Counted from the stretch's first letter, positions 5,994-15,242 are shown. The stretch: DNA of 50,600 bases from Verrucomicrobiota bacterium (GCA_026398135.1 JAPLTN010000081.1:1-50600), one strand, 5' to 3'. Program-made: numbers and translations. Notes: a model not told the origin generated them from the letters alone.

Positions 5994-8639
5994 ATGGTGT
6001 CACGTCTTCGGTTCTTCCTCGCGCTGCTGGCTTTGGCCGGGCTGGGGCGTGCGCAGACGGAGCGGGCCTTGTTCGCGCCGGTTCCGCTGGCGCCGACGCC
6101 GGTGGCGGAGGCCGGGTTGGCGGTGAGCGAGGAGTCGGCGCGGCGGGCGCTGGCGCTGGGGTTTGCGTCTTCGGCGGCGGCGCAGGCGGAGCGGTTGGTG
6201 GCGGAGTCGTCCGAGGCGAGCGCGCGGCGGGATGCGGGTGCGCTGGTGCTGGCGGCGGCGCGGCTGGAGCTGGGCGATGCGGCGGGGGCCGGGCAGGCCC
6301 TGGCGCAACACAGCGCGGAGCGTCCGATGAGTTATCGTTTGCGGGCGGGCTTGGTCGCGGCGCGGCTGGGGCAGGCGGCGGCGGCGCAGGTCGAGCTGGC
6401 GGCGTTGCGGCCCGAAGGGCTGCCGGTGGAGGAGCGGGCGTGGTTGCCTTTTTTACAGGGCATGGTGGCGGAGCTGGCGCGGGACCAGGCGCGGGCGGCA
6501 GCGGCTTACGAGCAGGCGCTGGCGGTGGCGACCTCGGACTGGCAACGGGCGCGGCTGCGTCTGGTGCGCGAGCGTTTGCGCCTGGCCCAGGGCGAGGCGA
6601 CGGAGAATCAGGCCAACGCGTTGCGCGATCAGGCGGAGCGGTATGCGGGGCGCGGGGTGGGCACGGATTACGCGATCCAGTATGCGGTGGCCTTGAGCCT
6701 GCTGGGGCGGAAAGAGCAGGGCATTTCTTATCTGCAAACCCATGTGGGTACGATCACGGCGGTGGGTGCGGCGACGGCGCGGGATGATGCGCGGCTGATG
6801 CTGGGATTGCTCGCCGGGTCGGGGACGGGCACGGGCCGGGTGGCGCTGGAGCAGTTGCTTGCGGGCGGGACCGATGCGGGCAAACAGCGCATGGCGCTGG
6901 GCTTGCTGGCCGAGGGGGCGCAGACGGCGGAGGCGCGGGAGCAGTTGCGCCGTGTGGCGGCGCGTTTGCTGGCCGCGACCCCGGCGCATGCGTTGAGCGA
7001 AGAACTTTTGCTGGTGCGGGCGGAGCTGGCGCTTGCGGACCGGGCCTACGGCGAGGCGGAGGCGGGGGCGCGGGAGTTGTTGACCCGCTTTCCGGCCTCG
7101 CCACTGCGGGCGCGGGCCTTTGCGCAACTGGCGGCGACGGCGTGGGAGCTGCGCCGGTATCGCACGGCGGCGGACTATGCCGGGCAGGCGGCGGGGGCGA
7201 CGGATGATGCGCGGGCGGCGGCGAGTTTGCGGCTGCTGGCGGCGGAGGCCTCGTATCGGGCGGCGGAGTCGTCGAAACAGCCGGAGGACTACCGGGCGGC
7301 GGGGGAAAGTTACGCGCTGGTCTCGGCCGAGCCGCCGGCGGACGTGGCGCCGGCGACGATCTTGTTTCAATGGGTGATGAGCGAGCTGGGCGCGGGTCGG
7401 GTGACCGAGGCGGCGGCCTTGATCGACGGGTTCGCGGCGGATCCGCGTTTCGATGCGACGACGCGCTGGCAGGCGGAATGGAATCTGGCGCGCGGCTTGC
7501 AGGCGGCGGGGCAGAGCGAGGCGGCGTGGGCGCGGGTGACGAAGCTGCGGGCGGAGGCCGGGGCGGATGAGCGGCCGGCCGGGCTGCGCGCGCGGCTGGC
7601 CTGGCTGGAGGCGCGGCTGGCGCAGGATGCGGGCCGCCCGGAGGATGCTTTGCGGCTGGCTCAGGGCATGCCGGCGGTGCTGGCGGGGCTGGCTCCGCGT
7701 TTGAGCGAGGCGGAGGCGAGCCTGTCGCGCGAGGTCGGCGGGCTGGGCCGGCTGGTCGAGGCGGAGGCCTTGTTCACGCTGGGCCGCAGCGACGAGGCGG
7801 TGGCGGTGCTGAAGGCCTTGCGTGCGGAGGAAACGAATACGGAGGCGGCGATGCAGTCGTATCTGGTGGAGGCGGATTACCAGGCGGCGGCGGGGCGGCT
7901 GGTGGAGGCGCAGGGCTTGCTGACCGGGTTTGCCGACCAGCACCGGGAGCACGACTACGCGCCGTATGCGATTTTCCAGGCGGCCTTGAACGCGGAGCGC
8001 CGGGGCGAGGATGCGTTTTACAAGGAGGCCTACGTGTTGCTGGAAGGCGTGGTGAAGCATCCGAAGGCGGGCGAGCTGGTGTTTGCGGCGCGGCTCAAGC
8101 AGGGCGATTTGTTGCGGCGGCTGGGGGATTTCGCCTCGGCGCAGCAGATTTACGAAGTATTGGTAAATCAATACGCGCAGCATCCCGATGTGCTGACCGC
8201 GCAGCTGGCGCTGGCGGATTGCCACCGGGCGCAGGCGAAGCAGGACGCGTCGCATTTCGAGAGCGCGATCACGATTCTGGAGCGCTTGCGGGATCTGGTG
8301 AACGCGCCGCTGGATTTGCGGGCGGAGGCAGGTTTCAAGTTGGGCGATATGCTGGCGGGGCGGGAGTCGCGCGACCCGGCGGTGCCGGCGGCGGCGGCGC
8401 TGGCGGTGTGGGGGCCTATCAAGGAAGCGTTGGTCACGGATGAGGAGGGGGCGGCGAAGCTCGGGGCGCGCGGACGTTATTGGACGGGACGGCTGTTGGT
8501 GCGCATGGCGGCGGTGCTGGAGCAGGCGGGGCGCATGGAGGAGGCGGGCGAGGTGTATCGGCTGATTCTGGCGCGGGGCTTGCCGGGGGCGACGGTGGCG
8601 GCGGCGCGGCTGGCTCCGGCGGGGGCGGGCGCGGAGTAA
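5994..8639 (+). CDS. Exported TPR-repeat protein of the ExbB/ExbD operon
   Basis: I place the start at the ATG at 5994, which gives a clean signal peptide (MVSRLRFFLALLALAGLGRA, cleavage near residue 20). The longer in-frame start at 5922 would put 24 non-signal residues in front. The 881-residue mature protein is almost entirely alpha-helical, Ala/Glu/Leu-rich, with repeating TPR-like pairs such as ARAAAAYEQALAVA and ASAQQIYEVLVNQYAQHPDV. It probably works in the periplasm as a scaffold for the TonB/Tol-type motor encoded immediately downstream (26 bp to exbB). Base composition is extremely GC-rich with runs of GCG codons. The exact role is not known. Confidence 0.82.
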   Translation: MVSRLRFFLALLALAGLGRAQTERALFAPVPLAPTPVAEAGLAVSEESARRALALGFASSAAAQAERLVAESSEASARRDAGALVLAAARLELGDAAGAGQALAQHSAERPMSYRLRAGLVAARLGQAAAAQVELAALRPEGLPVEERAWLPFLQGMVAELARDQARAAAAYEQALAVATSDWQRARLRLVRERLRLAQGEATENQANALRDQAERYAGRGVGTDYAIQYAVALSLLGRKEQGISYLQTHVGTITAVGAATARDDARLMLGLLAGSGTGTGRVALEQLLAGGTDAGKQRMALGLLAEGAQTAEAREQLRRVAARLLAATPAHALSEELLLVRAELALADRAYGEAEAGARELLTRFPASPLRARAFAQLAATAWELRRYRTAADYAGQAAGATDDARAAASLRLLAAEASYRAAESSKQPEDYRAAGESYALVSAEPPADVAPATILFQWVMSELGAGRVTEAAALIDGFAADPRFDATTRWQAEWNLARGLQAAGQSEAAWARVTKLRAEAGADERPAGLRARLAWLEARLAQDAGRPEDALRLAQGMPAVLAGLAPRLSEAEASLSREVGGLGRLVEAEALFTLGRSDEAVAVLKALRAEETNTEAAMQSYLVEADYQAAAGRLVEAQGLLTGFADQHREHDYAPYAIFQAALNAERRGEDAFYKEAYVLLEGVVKHPKAGELVFAARLKQGDLLRRLGDFASAQQIYEVLVNQYAQHPDVLTAQLALADCHRAQAKQDASHFESAITILERLRDLVNAPLDLRAEAGFKLGDMLAGRESRDPAVPAAAALAVWGPIKEALVTDEEGAAKLGARGRYWTGRLLVRMAAVLEQAGRMEEAGEVYRLILARGLPGATVAAARLAPAGAGAE

Positions 8640-8665
8640 ACGGAAATTTTAACAAGCGAAAATCC

Positions 8666-9358
8666 ATGGAAACCAGTAATCCAAGTCTGCTCGTGAGTGG
8701 CGGCCCGATCATGTGGGTGCTGCTGTTGCTCGGCGCGCTCGCGCTGGTGTTGTTCATCGAGCGCATGCTCTATCTGCATCGCGGGCAGATCCGCTCGACG
8801 GAGTTTCTGGACGGGGTGAAAAACATCCTCGCGCAGCGGCGCATGGTGGAGGCGGTGACGGTGTGCGAAGAAGCGCCGGGCCCGGTGGCGGCGGTGGTGA
8901 AGGCGGCCTTGTTGCACGCGGAGGACGACGAAGTGCGGATGCGTTATGCGGTGCAGGATGCGGCGGTGGTGGAGTTGCCGGCGCTGGAGCGGCGTCTGGG
9001 CGCGTTGGCGGCGATCGCGCACATCGCGCCGCTGGTGGGCTTGCTGGGGACGGTGCTGGGCATGGCGACGACGTTCCGGGCGTTTATGGAGGGCGGGCAG
9101 TATGCCACGGCGCAGGCGCTTTCGGCAGGGATGTGGCAGGCCTTGATCACGGCGGGTACGGCGCTGGCCCTGGCCATACCGGCGCATCTGGCGCATCATC
9201 TTTTACACGGACGGGTGCGGGCGATCGTTCGCGATGTGGAGTGGGCGGGTAACGAGATTATGCGTTACCTGTTGATTGACTATCGGGATGCGGGGAAACG
9301 GGAGAGTGCGTTGCCGTCAGGGCCGGGGTCGAAATCAACGGGAGGAGCGGTGCAATGA
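8666..9358 (+). CDS. exbB: MotA/TolQ/ExbB proton-channel family protein
   Basis: The 230-residue inner-membrane protein has an N-terminal membrane segment (about 15-33, MWVLLLLGALALVLFIERM). It continues with the ExbB core IAHIAPLVGLLGTVLGMATT (about 115-135) and ITAGTALALAIPAHLAHH (about 158-175). The channel threonines of ExbB (GLLGT and ALITAG) are retained. I use the ATG at 8666 because the upstream in-frame extension overlaps the TPR gene and is low complexity. It shares an ATGA overlap with the ExbD-like gene, so the two are co-translated. Confidence 0.9.
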   Translation: METSNPSLLVSGGPIMWVLLLLGALALVLFIERMLYLHRGQIRSTEFLDGVKNILAQRRMVEAVTVCEEAPGPVAAVVKAALLHAEDDEVRMRYAVQDAAVVELPALERRLGALAAIAHIAPLVGLLGTVLGMATTFRAFMEGGQYATAQALSAGMWQALITAGTALALAIPAHLAHHLLHGRVRAIVRDVEWAGNEIMRYLLIDYRDAGKRESALPSGPGSKSTGGAVQ

Positions 9359-9792
9359 TTACGCGCCCGCTGGATCTGGCGGCGCGGCTGCGCACGGCTC
9401 CGCGCGGGCTGGACGCGTTGTTTTACGTAAACGTGGGGGCGTTGGCGGTGTTCTTCTTGGTGTTTGGTTCGCGCTTCGTGTTGGCCCCGGGTCTGGCGGT
9501 GGATTTTGTGTTGCCCCAAGTCGGCGCGGCGGCGATCTCGGCGCGCACCACGGACTTGGTGATCGCGGTGCCGGCGAGCAATCTGGCGGTGGTGGAGGGG
9601 GCGGTGTTGGATTTTAAGTCGTTGGGGGTCTGGCTGCGGGCACATAACGGCGGGCCGGGGGCGGGGCGGCGTCTGCTGGTTCAGGCCTCGGCGTCGTTAC
9701 CAACCCGTGATTTGGCGGCACTTTATGCGCTGGCGGCGGATGCCGGACTGGCCGGGGTGTTGATCGCGACGGATCGAACCGTCGCACAATGA
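9355..9792 (+). CDS. exbD: ExbD/TolR-like protein lacking the usual membrane aspartate
   Basis: The 145-residue protein has one N-terminal membrane span (about 24-43) followed by an ExbD-like periplasmic part: LVIAVPASNLAVVEG, then LLVQASASLPTRDLAALYALA and a final AGLAGVLIATD. In canonical ExbD the span starts with an F-I-D-V motif whose Asp carries protons. Here the aligned stretch is Y-V-N-V, and the only nearby Asp (in GLDALF) sits about nine residues earlier when counted from the LP that follows the span. Family assignment rests on gene position, length and the C-terminal half. Proton-coupled function is uncertain. Confidence 0.78.
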   Translation: MITRPLDLAARLRTAPRGLDALFYVNVGALAVFFLVFGSRFVLAPGLAVDFVLPQVGAAAISARTTDLVIAVPASNLAVVEGAVLDFKSLGVWLRAHNGGPGAGRRLLVQASASLPTRDLAALYALAADAGLAGVLIATDRTVAQ

Positions 9793-9822
9793 TTCCGTGA
9801 ATCACCGTGTACTAGATAGAAT

Positions 9823-10572
9823 ATGAAATCCGTGGGTGCAAAACGCGTGGTGGGTGTTTTGGACGTTGGGGGCGTGGTCGGCGTGGTGGCGGTTCTGGCC
9901 TTAGTTGCCTCATGGGTGAGCGTACCGACGGTGACCACGGTGGGGAGTGGCGCGCAAACCCAGCCGGGGTTGATGATTATGCGGGCGGATCGTTTGCCGG
10001 TGGTGGGCGGAGTGAGGGAGCAGATCTGGCTTTTGGACCCGGGGCCGCTGTTTATGCCGGATGGGGCGAGTATCGGGCAGGGCGGGGTGAAGGGTTTGCA
10101 ATCGAGGTCTGGCGGGCAGGCGGAGAAGAGTTACCCGGCGGCCTTGAATTTCCCGGATGAGCAACCGACCGGTGGATTGCTGCGTCCGCCTACGATTCGC
10201 ACTCCGGCCGAGGCGGCGGCGAAGCTGGCCGAGCCGCGTTGGTTCGAAGGCATGTCCCGGTCACAAACGGTAGAGCTGGCGGCGGGAGGAGCGTTAAAGC
10301 GGGCGGCGCGGTTTGAGCTTTTTCAGCTGGGGCAACCGGGCGCGGTGGCGGCGTATGATTTGCAGACGGATGAAGTTTTAAGCGCGGTTTCGTGGAAGCC
10401 GCTTGAATTGAGCCTGACTATACTGGATAGCAATGTGCTCACGCGACCAGTGGTGGTCACCAGTTCGGGCAACGAGCGGGTGGATGACCGGGTCCGGGCA
10501 CTCGCGGGACGCGAACTTTTATTGAAAACAAGGTTGCGTCCAGGAATCTACCGATTGGAAGTAGGTCCCTAG
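9823..10572 (+). CDS. Membrane-anchored protein in TonB position, unknown function
   Basis: The 249-residue protein has one membrane segment near the N-terminus (about 15-32, VVGVVAVLALVASWVSV) and an otherwise extracytoplasmic chain. Two features suggest a TonB-like partner of the preceding ExbB/ExbD pair: it is the last gene of the cluster (30 bp after exbD), and it ends in LRPGIYRLEVGP, a Pro-Gly-Tyr-Arg type C-terminus. There is no Pro-Glu/Pro-Lys linker and no clear TonB C-terminal domain, so I do not name it tonB. The middle part (PAALNFPDEQPTGGLLRPPT) is Pro/Gly-rich and probably flexible. Confidence 0.65.
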   Translation: MKSVGAKRVVGVLDVGGVVGVVAVLALVASWVSVPTVTTVGSGAQTQPGLMIMRADRLPVVGGVREQIWLLDPGPLFMPDGASIGQGGVKGLQSRSGGQAEKSYPAALNFPDEQPTGGLLRPPTIRTPAEAAAKLAEPRWFEGMSRSQTVELAAGGALKRAARFELFQLGQPGAVAAYDLQTDEVLSAVSWKPLELSLTILDSNVLTRPVVVTSSGNERVDDRVRALAGRELLLKTRLRPGIYRLEVGP

Positions 10573-10613
10573 CAGTGAGTTCAGAAAAAGTGTGTGAATC
10601 TCAAAAATAGCAG

Positions 10614-10640
10614 TTGACGGAGGGTGGGGGGCATTAGACG
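10614..10640 (+). promoter_or_regulatory. Possible promoter for tRNA-Thr/tuf
   Basis: A TTGACG -35-like box (10614-10619) is followed by a G-rich spacer and CATTAGACG. The best -10 candidates (TTAGAC or TAGACG) give a short spacing of 14-15 bp. It is the only -35-like box between the upstream stop and tRNA-Thr (10678). Confidence 0.35.
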
Positions 10641-10677
10641 CTCCGCGCCCTTTTCGTTTTTTGATCCTTTCCGGTAC

Positions 10678-10753
10678 GCCCAGATAGCTCAGTTGGTAGA
10701 GCACGCCCTTGGTAAGGGCGAGGTCGCCAGTTCGAATCTGGTTCTGGGCTCCA
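10678..10753 (+). tRNA. tRNA-Thr (anticodon GGT)
   Basis: The 76-nt cloverleaf has a GCCCAGA/TCTGGGC acceptor stem, a D arm with AGCTCAGTTGGTAGAGC, and an anticodon stem CGCCC/GGGCG with loop TTGGTAA. The T arm contains GTTCGAAT. The 3' CCA is encoded. It precedes tuf by 53 bp, the classic tRNA-Thr/tuf arrangement. Confidence 0.95.
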
Positions 10754-10806
10754 GATCAAAAATCGGATTTTCCTAATCCACCCACACACAAACGTCTCCA
10801 ACTCAC

Positions 10807-11997
10807 ATGGCTAAAGGCACATTCGAGCGCAAAAAACCCCACGTTAACGTCGGCACTATCGGCCACGTTGACCACGGCAAGACCACCACCACCACCGCCA
10901 TCCTTGCTGTTCAGGCGCGCAAGGGCCTGGCTGAGGTCAAGACTTACGCGGACATCGCGAAGGGTGGCACCGTCCGTGATGCTTCCAAGATCGTCACGAT
11001 CTCGGTCGCCCACGTTGAATACGAGTCCGACAAGCGCCACTATGCGCACGTCGACTGCCCAGGACACGCTGACTTCGTGAAGAACATGATCACCGGCGCC
11101 GCCCAGATGGACGGCGCGATCCTCGTGGTCTCCGCCGCCGACGGCCCAATGCCCCAGACCCGCGAGCACATCCTGCTCGCCCGTCAGGTCGGCGTGCCCA
11201 AGATCGTGGTCTGGCTCAACAAGGTTGACCTCATCGACGACCCCGAGCTCCTCGACCTCGTCGAGATGGAAATCCGCGAGCTCCTCTCCAAGTACCAGTT
11301 CGATGGCGACAACGCCGTGATCGTTCGTGGTTCCGCCACCGCTGCGCTTGACGCCAAGCCCGAGGGCGAGGCCGCCATCCAAAAGCTCATGGAGGCCATC
11401 GACTCCGAGATTCCTGAGCCCGTTCGCGAGACCGATCAGCCTTTCCTGATGTCGGTTGAAGACGTGTTCTCCATCACCGGCCGCGGCACCGTTGCCACCG
11501 GCAAGATCGAGCGCGGCATCGTCAAGGTTACCGACACCGTCGAGATCGTCGGTCTCAAGGACACCGTGACCACCGTCGTTACCGGTATCGAAATGTTCCG
11601 CAAGCTGCTGGATTCCGGCATGGCTGGCGACAACGTCGGTATCCTCCTCCGCGGTATCGACAAGGAAGGCATCGAGCGCGGTCAGGTGCTTGCCGCTCCG
11701 AAGTCGATCAAGCCCCACAAGAAGGGTAAAGCCGAGATCTACGTCCTCACCAAGGATGAAGGTGGCCGCCACACCCCGTTCTTCAACGGCTATCGTCCCC
11801 AGTTCTACTTCCGCACGACCGACGTTACCGGTATCATCAACCTGCCCAAGGGCGTTGAGATGATCATGCCCGGTGACAACATCGCCGTCGAAGTTGACCT
11901 GATCTGCCCCATCGCCATGGAGAAGACCCAGCGCTTCGCCATCCGCGAAGGCGGTCGCACCATCGGTGCCGGCCGTATCACCGACATCATCGAGTAA
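10807..11997 (+). CDS. tuf: Elongation factor Tu
   Basis: The GTPase delivers aminoacyl-tRNA to the ribosome. The 396-residue protein shows G1 GHVDHGKT (19-26), G3 DCPGH near 82, G4 NKVD near 137 and the usual beta-barrel domains 2 and 3 (for example [13 protein letters not shown] and RTTDVTG). Codon use is strongly biased to C-ending codons, as expected for a highly expressed gene. This copy sits between tRNA-Thr and tRNA-Trp instead of after fusA. No second tuf is present after fusA in this window. Confidence 0.99.
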   Translation: MAKGTFERKKPHVNVGTIGHVDHGKTTTTTAILAVQARKGLAEVKTYADIAKGGTVRDASKIVTISVAHVEYESDKRHYAHVDCPGHADFVKNMITGAAQMDGAILVVSAADGPMPQTREHILLARQVGVPKIVVWLNKVDLIDDPELLDLVEMEIRELLSKYQFDGDNAVIVRGSATAALDAKPEGEAAIQKLMEAIDSEIPEPVRETDQPFLMSVEDVFSITGRGTVATGKIERGIVKVTDTVEIVGLKDTVTTVVTGIEMFRKLLDSGMAGDNVGILLRGIDKEGIERGQVLAAPKSIKPHKKGKAEIYVLTKDEGGRHTPFFNGYRPQFYFRTTDVTGIINLPKGVEMIMPGDNIAVEVDLICPIAMEKTQRFAIREGGRTIGAGRITDIIE

Positions 11998-12027
11998 GCC
12001 TCGCTGATATCATTTAGATTCATGACC

Positions 12028-12053
12028 GCCGAGGCCCGTAACGGGGCCTCGGC
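12028..12053 (+). other. Strong GC-rich hairpin between tuf and tRNA-Trp
   Basis: GCCGAGGCCC (12028-12037) pairs perfectly with GGGCCTCGGC (12044-12053) around a 6-nt loop. No T-run follows, so it is more likely a pause or processing site, or a partial attenuator, than a full terminator. tRNA-Trp starts 25 bp downstream. Confidence 0.55.
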
Positions 12054-12078
12054 TGCGTCGTCTAAAAGCTTTTCCCAC

Positions 12079-12154
12079 AGGCGTGTAGCTCAATTGGTAG
12101 AGTAGCGGTCTCCAAAACCGTTGGTTGGGGGTTCGATTCCCTCCGCGCCTGCCA
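12079..12154 (+). tRNA. tRNA-Trp (anticodon CCA)
   Basis: The 76-nt cloverleaf has AGGCGTG/CGCGCCT acceptor strands with one G-T pair, a D arm with AGCTCAATTGGTAGAG, and an anticodon loop CTCCAAA on a GCGGT/ACCGT stem. The T arm contains GTTCGATTC, and the 3' CCA is encoded. It lies 17 bp before secE, the usual neighbour. Confidence 0.95.
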
Positions 12155-12171
12155 CTTTCTCTCTTTTTTAA

Positions 12172-12375
12172 ATGAAAAACCCGTTCCGCAGCACCCGCAT
12201 TTTCTTCGGCGAGATGGTTGACGAGCTCAAAAAAGCTTCGTGGCCCACTTGGACCGAGCTGCGCGATTCCACCATCGTGGTCATCGTCGCGTGCGTGCTC
12301 CTCGGGTTCTTCACCAGCATCGCCGACTTCTCCCTGTATCAAGTCGTCGATCTGTTCACCTCTTGGGTTCGCTAA
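12172..12375 (+). CDS. secE: Preprotein translocase subunit SecE
   Basis: The short, single-span form (67 residues) begins with an amphipathic segment ending in the family motif VDELKKASWPTWTEL. The membrane helix IVVIVACVLLGFFTSIADF follows. SecE clamps SecY in the inner membrane. It lies directly before nusG, as in most bacteria. No rpmG is present between tRNA-Trp and secE. Confidence 0.95.
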   Translation: MKNPFRSTRIFFGEMVDELKKASWPTWTELRDSTIVVIVACVLLGFFTSIADFSLYQVVDLFTSWVR

Positions 12376-12392
12376 CCCACTCCGCCGTTCCC

Positions 12393-12971
12393 ATGTCCAC
12401 CCAGACTTCCGTTCCCGTCGGCGCCCAGTGGTTCGCGCTTCACACGCTCTCCGCCCAAGAGAAGAAGGTCAAAACCTACATCGAGAAGTTCAAATCCCAA
12501 GAGGAGTTGGACGAGTTTATCTTCGAGGTTTTGTTGCCCACGGAAGTCGCTTCCGAAGTTAAAAACGGCAAAAAGACCACCAAGGTCCGCAATCTTTATC
12601 CCGGTTATGTCTTCATCCAGATGAAGATGTTCGACGAGGAGAAGCGCGTGATCAACAAGCCTTGGTACTTCGTCAAGGAAGTTTCCGGCGTGATCGGCTT
12701 CGTGGGCGGGGATCGTCCCGCCGCGCTGCGCCAGTCGGAAATCGACGACATCAAGGCGCGCGTGGAAGCCGCCGCCGGCAAGGAAGTGCCCAAGGTCACC
12801 TTCGACGTGGGCGAGGAAGTTAAGGTCACTGACGGAGCATTTGCCAACCTCACCGGTCGCATCGACGAGGTCGATCCCGCACGCGGCAAACTCAAGATTT
12901 CCGTCTCCATTTTCGGCCGGTTCACCCCGGTCGAGCTCGAATACTGGCAGGTGCAACGCGTCACCGAGTGA
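12393..12971 (+). CDS. nusG: Transcription termination/antitermination factor NusG
   Basis: The 192-residue protein has the NGN domain (WFALHTLSAQEKKVKTYIE near 12-30, then NLYPGYVFIQMKM) and a C-terminal KOW domain (FDVGEEVKVTDGAFANLTGRI near 140-160). It binds the RNA polymerase clamp and links it to Rho or ribosomal S10. I start at the ATG at 12393, 17 bp after the secE stop; upstream frame extensions run through secE in another frame and are not homologous to NusG. Confidence 0.96.
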   Translation: MSTQTSVPVGAQWFALHTLSAQEKKVKTYIEKFKSQEELDEFIFEVLLPTEVASEVKNGKKTTKVRNLYPGYVFIQMKMFDEEKRVINKPWYFVKEVSGVIGFVGGDRPAALRQSEIDDIKARVEAAAGKEVPKVTFDVGEEVKVTDGAFANLTGRIDEVDPARGKLKISVSIFGRFTPVELEYWQVQRVTE

Positions 12972-13049
12972 CGCGACGCCCTCTTTGACACCGCCGACGT
13001 TCAGCAACGAACCCACGTCAACTAAAACACCCGCCAAACACACCTTACC

Positions 13050-13475
13050 ATGGCCAAGAAAATCCAAGGCTACATTCGTCTCCAACTGCCCGCCGGCGCC
13101 GCTAATCCCGCGCCCCCCGTCGGTCCCGCCCTCGGCGCTCAAGGCGTCAACATCATGGCGTTCTGCAAGGAGTTCAACGCCAAGACCAAAGACCAAAACG
13201 GCATGATCCTGCCCGTGGTCATCACGGTTTTCTCGGACAAGTCCTTCACTTTCATCCTCAAGAGCCCTCCGGCTTCCGTCCTCCTGAAGAAGGCCGCCAA
13301 CATCGCTTCCGGTTCCGCCAAGCCCAACCAGGACAAGGTCGGCAAGGTCACCAAGAAGCAGCTCGCCGAGATCTACAACTTGAAGAAGGCCGACATGAAC
13401 GCGAACAGCGTTGAGGCCGGTATCAAGATCATCGCCGGCACCGCCCGTAACATGGGCATCGAAGTCGTCGAATAA
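13050..13475 (+). CDS. rplK: Ribosomal protein L11
   Basis: This 141-residue protein of the GTPase-associated centre begins with the typical [13 protein letters not shown]. It has the proline-rich [17 protein letters not shown] (about residues 21-38) bound by the 23S 1058 region, and ends in [20 protein letters not shown]. It is full length, 78 bp after nusG and 64 bp before rplA. Confidence 0.98.
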   Translation: MAKKIQGYIRLQLPAGAANPAPPVGPALGAQGVNIMAFCKEFNAKTKDQNGMILPVVITVFSDKSFTFILKSPPASVLLKKAANIASGSAKPNQDKVGKVTKKQLAEIYNLKKADMNANSVEAGIKIIAGTARNMGIEVVE

Positions 13476-13539
13476 TTTCCGTCAGACCCACCAACCGCGG
13501 GAGACTCAACCGAGTCGCTTGAACCGCTAGGAGTCCCAC

Positions 13540-14235
13540 ATGCCAAAACAACCCAGCAAACGTTATCGGGCCGCCGTCAAGGCCGCCGACCTCACCAAGA
13601 GCTACTCCCTCGCCGAAGCGGTCGAGCTCTTGGGCAAGTTCCCCAAAGCCAAGTTCGACGAGACCGTCGAGCTCTCCATCCGCCTCGGTGTCGATCCGAC
13701 CCAGGGTGACCAGATGGTGCGCGGCACCACCCCGCTCCCCAATGGCTCGGGCAAGAAAGTCCGCGTGCTTGTCTTCACCGACAACGCCGAAGCCGCCCTC
13801 AAGGCCGGTGCCGACCATGCCGGTCTGCAAGACATGATGGCCAAGGTCAGCGAAGGCTGGCTCGACTTCGACGTCGCCATCGCGACCACCGAAGCCATGA
13901 AGCAGGTCCGCACCCTCGCCCGCGTCCTCGGTCCCAAGGGCTTGATGCCCAATCCGAAGTCCGGCACTGTGACCGACGACATCGTCGCCGGCATCAAGGC
14001 CGTCAAGGCCGGTCGCGTGGAGTTCAAGATGGACAAGGCTGCCAACGTCGGCGTCGGTGTCGGCAAGCGCTCCTTCACCCCCGCCCAGATCGCCGAAAAC
14101 GCCAGCGCCGTAATCGACGCGGTTGCCAAGGCCAAGCCCAACTCCTTCAAGGGTATCTACATCAAGTCGATCACCCTCTCGTCCTCCATGAGCCCCGGCG
14201 TGCAGCTGGCCTCCACTGAGTTCAACAAAGCCTAA
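13540..14235 (+). CDS. rplA: Ribosomal protein L1
   Basis: The 231-residue L1-stalk protein includes KFDETVELSIRLGVDP near 32-47, VRGTTPLPNGSGK near 58-70, and the signature RVLGPKGLMPNPKSGTV near 127-143. An AGGAG ribosome-binding site lies 7 bp upstream of the ATG. L1 autoregulates its operon in many bacteria. The upstream spacer has a small GACTC/GAGTC hairpin, but I cannot identify an L1-binding motif with confidence. Confidence 0.98.
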   Translation: MPKQPSKRYRAAVKAADLTKSYSLAEAVELLGKFPKAKFDETVELSIRLGVDPTQGDQMVRGTTPLPNGSGKKVRVLVFTDNAEAALKAGADHAGLQDMMAKVSEGWLDFDVAIATTEAMKQVRTLARVLGPKGLMPNPKSGTVTDDIVAGIKAVKAGRVEFKMDKAANVGVGVGKRSFTPAQIAENASAVIDAVAKAKPNSFKGIYIKSITLSSSMSPGVQLASTEFNKA

Positions 14236-14250
14236 CCCGGACCCATAATC

Positions 14251-14739
14251 ATGAGAGCCGAAAAGAAATATCTTATCTCCGAAGTCGAGAGTCACCTCAA
14301 GAAGTCGGACTACGTCATCCTCGCCAACTTCACCAAGGTCACCGTTTCCGACACCGCAGAGCTGCGCAAGCGCCTCGGAGTCGAGAAGGCGGAGTTCCAC
14401 GTGGTGAAGAACAGCTCGTTCCGCGTCGCGGCCAAGGCCTTTGGTCTGCCCGAAGTGGACAACGTCCTCACCGGTCCCACCGCCATTATCGTTGGCGGCA
14501 AGAACCCGGCTGGCGTTGCCAAGGTCCTGAAGAAGTTCTTCGACGAGAAGCAGAAGCTCGAAGTCAAGGTAGGCCTCTTGGAGAAGAAGGTTTTCTCCGC
14601 CAAGGAGCTCGCGATCATCGCCGATCTGCCTCCCTTCGACACCCTTCGTTCCCAGTTCCTCAGCCTCCTCACCAGCAACGCGGCCGCCTTCGTGCGCGTC
14701 CTCGATGCCAAGGTCAAAAAAGAACAACCCGCCGCCTAA
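14251..14739 (+). CDS. rplJ: Ribosomal protein L10
   Basis: The protein has 162 residues. Its globular N-terminal domain (SDYVILANFTKVTVSDTAELR, then EFHVVKNSSFRVAAKAF) binds 23S rRNA. The C-terminal helix (about 130-155, PPFDTLRSQFLSLL onward) anchors L7/L12 dimers. It follows rplA by 15 bp and precedes rplL by 125 bp, with a hairpin in that spacer. Confidence 0.97.
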   Translation: MRAEKKYLISEVESHLKKSDYVILANFTKVTVSDTAELRKRLGVEKAEFHVVKNSSFRVAAKAFGLPEVDNVLTGPTAIIVGGKNPAGVAKVLKKFFDEKQKLEVKVGLLEKKVFSAKELAIIADLPPFDTLRSQFLSLLTSNAAAFVRVLDAKVKKEQPAA

Positions 14740-14750
14740 CCCACCCTTTC

Positions 14751-14778
14751 TTCGTCCGGCGAGTTTTTGTCGGGCGAA
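14751..14778 (+). promoter_or_regulatory. Hairpin in the rplJ-rplL spacer
   Basis: TTCGTCCGGC (14751-14760) pairs with GTCGGGCGAA (14769-14778) with two G-U pairs and an 8-nt loop. It is followed by A-rich rather than T-rich sequence, so it is not an intrinsic terminator. It may help set the higher L12 stoichiometry by affecting RNA stability or processing. Confidence 0.4.
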
Positions 14779-14864
14779 AAATACCATCCAACGCGAAAGG
14801 CTAGGGGATACGTCCCTTAAACGCGCCGCATCCGCGGCCGCTAGTGATCGCAGGAGACCTACAC

Positions 14865-15242
<378 letters not shown>

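Noticed and set aside
8480-8665. 62-codon N-terminal extension of ExbB
   Set aside because: It overlaps the TPR gene and is a Gly/Ala shadow frame. The ATG at 8666 gives the family N-terminus.
14831-14850. NotI-like GCGGCCGC followed by CTAGTGAT before rplL, reminiscent of cloning vector polylinkers
   Set aside because: The match is short and the next bases lead straight into a good AGGAG site and rplL. GC-rich DNA makes GCGGCCGC common, so vector contamination is not supported.
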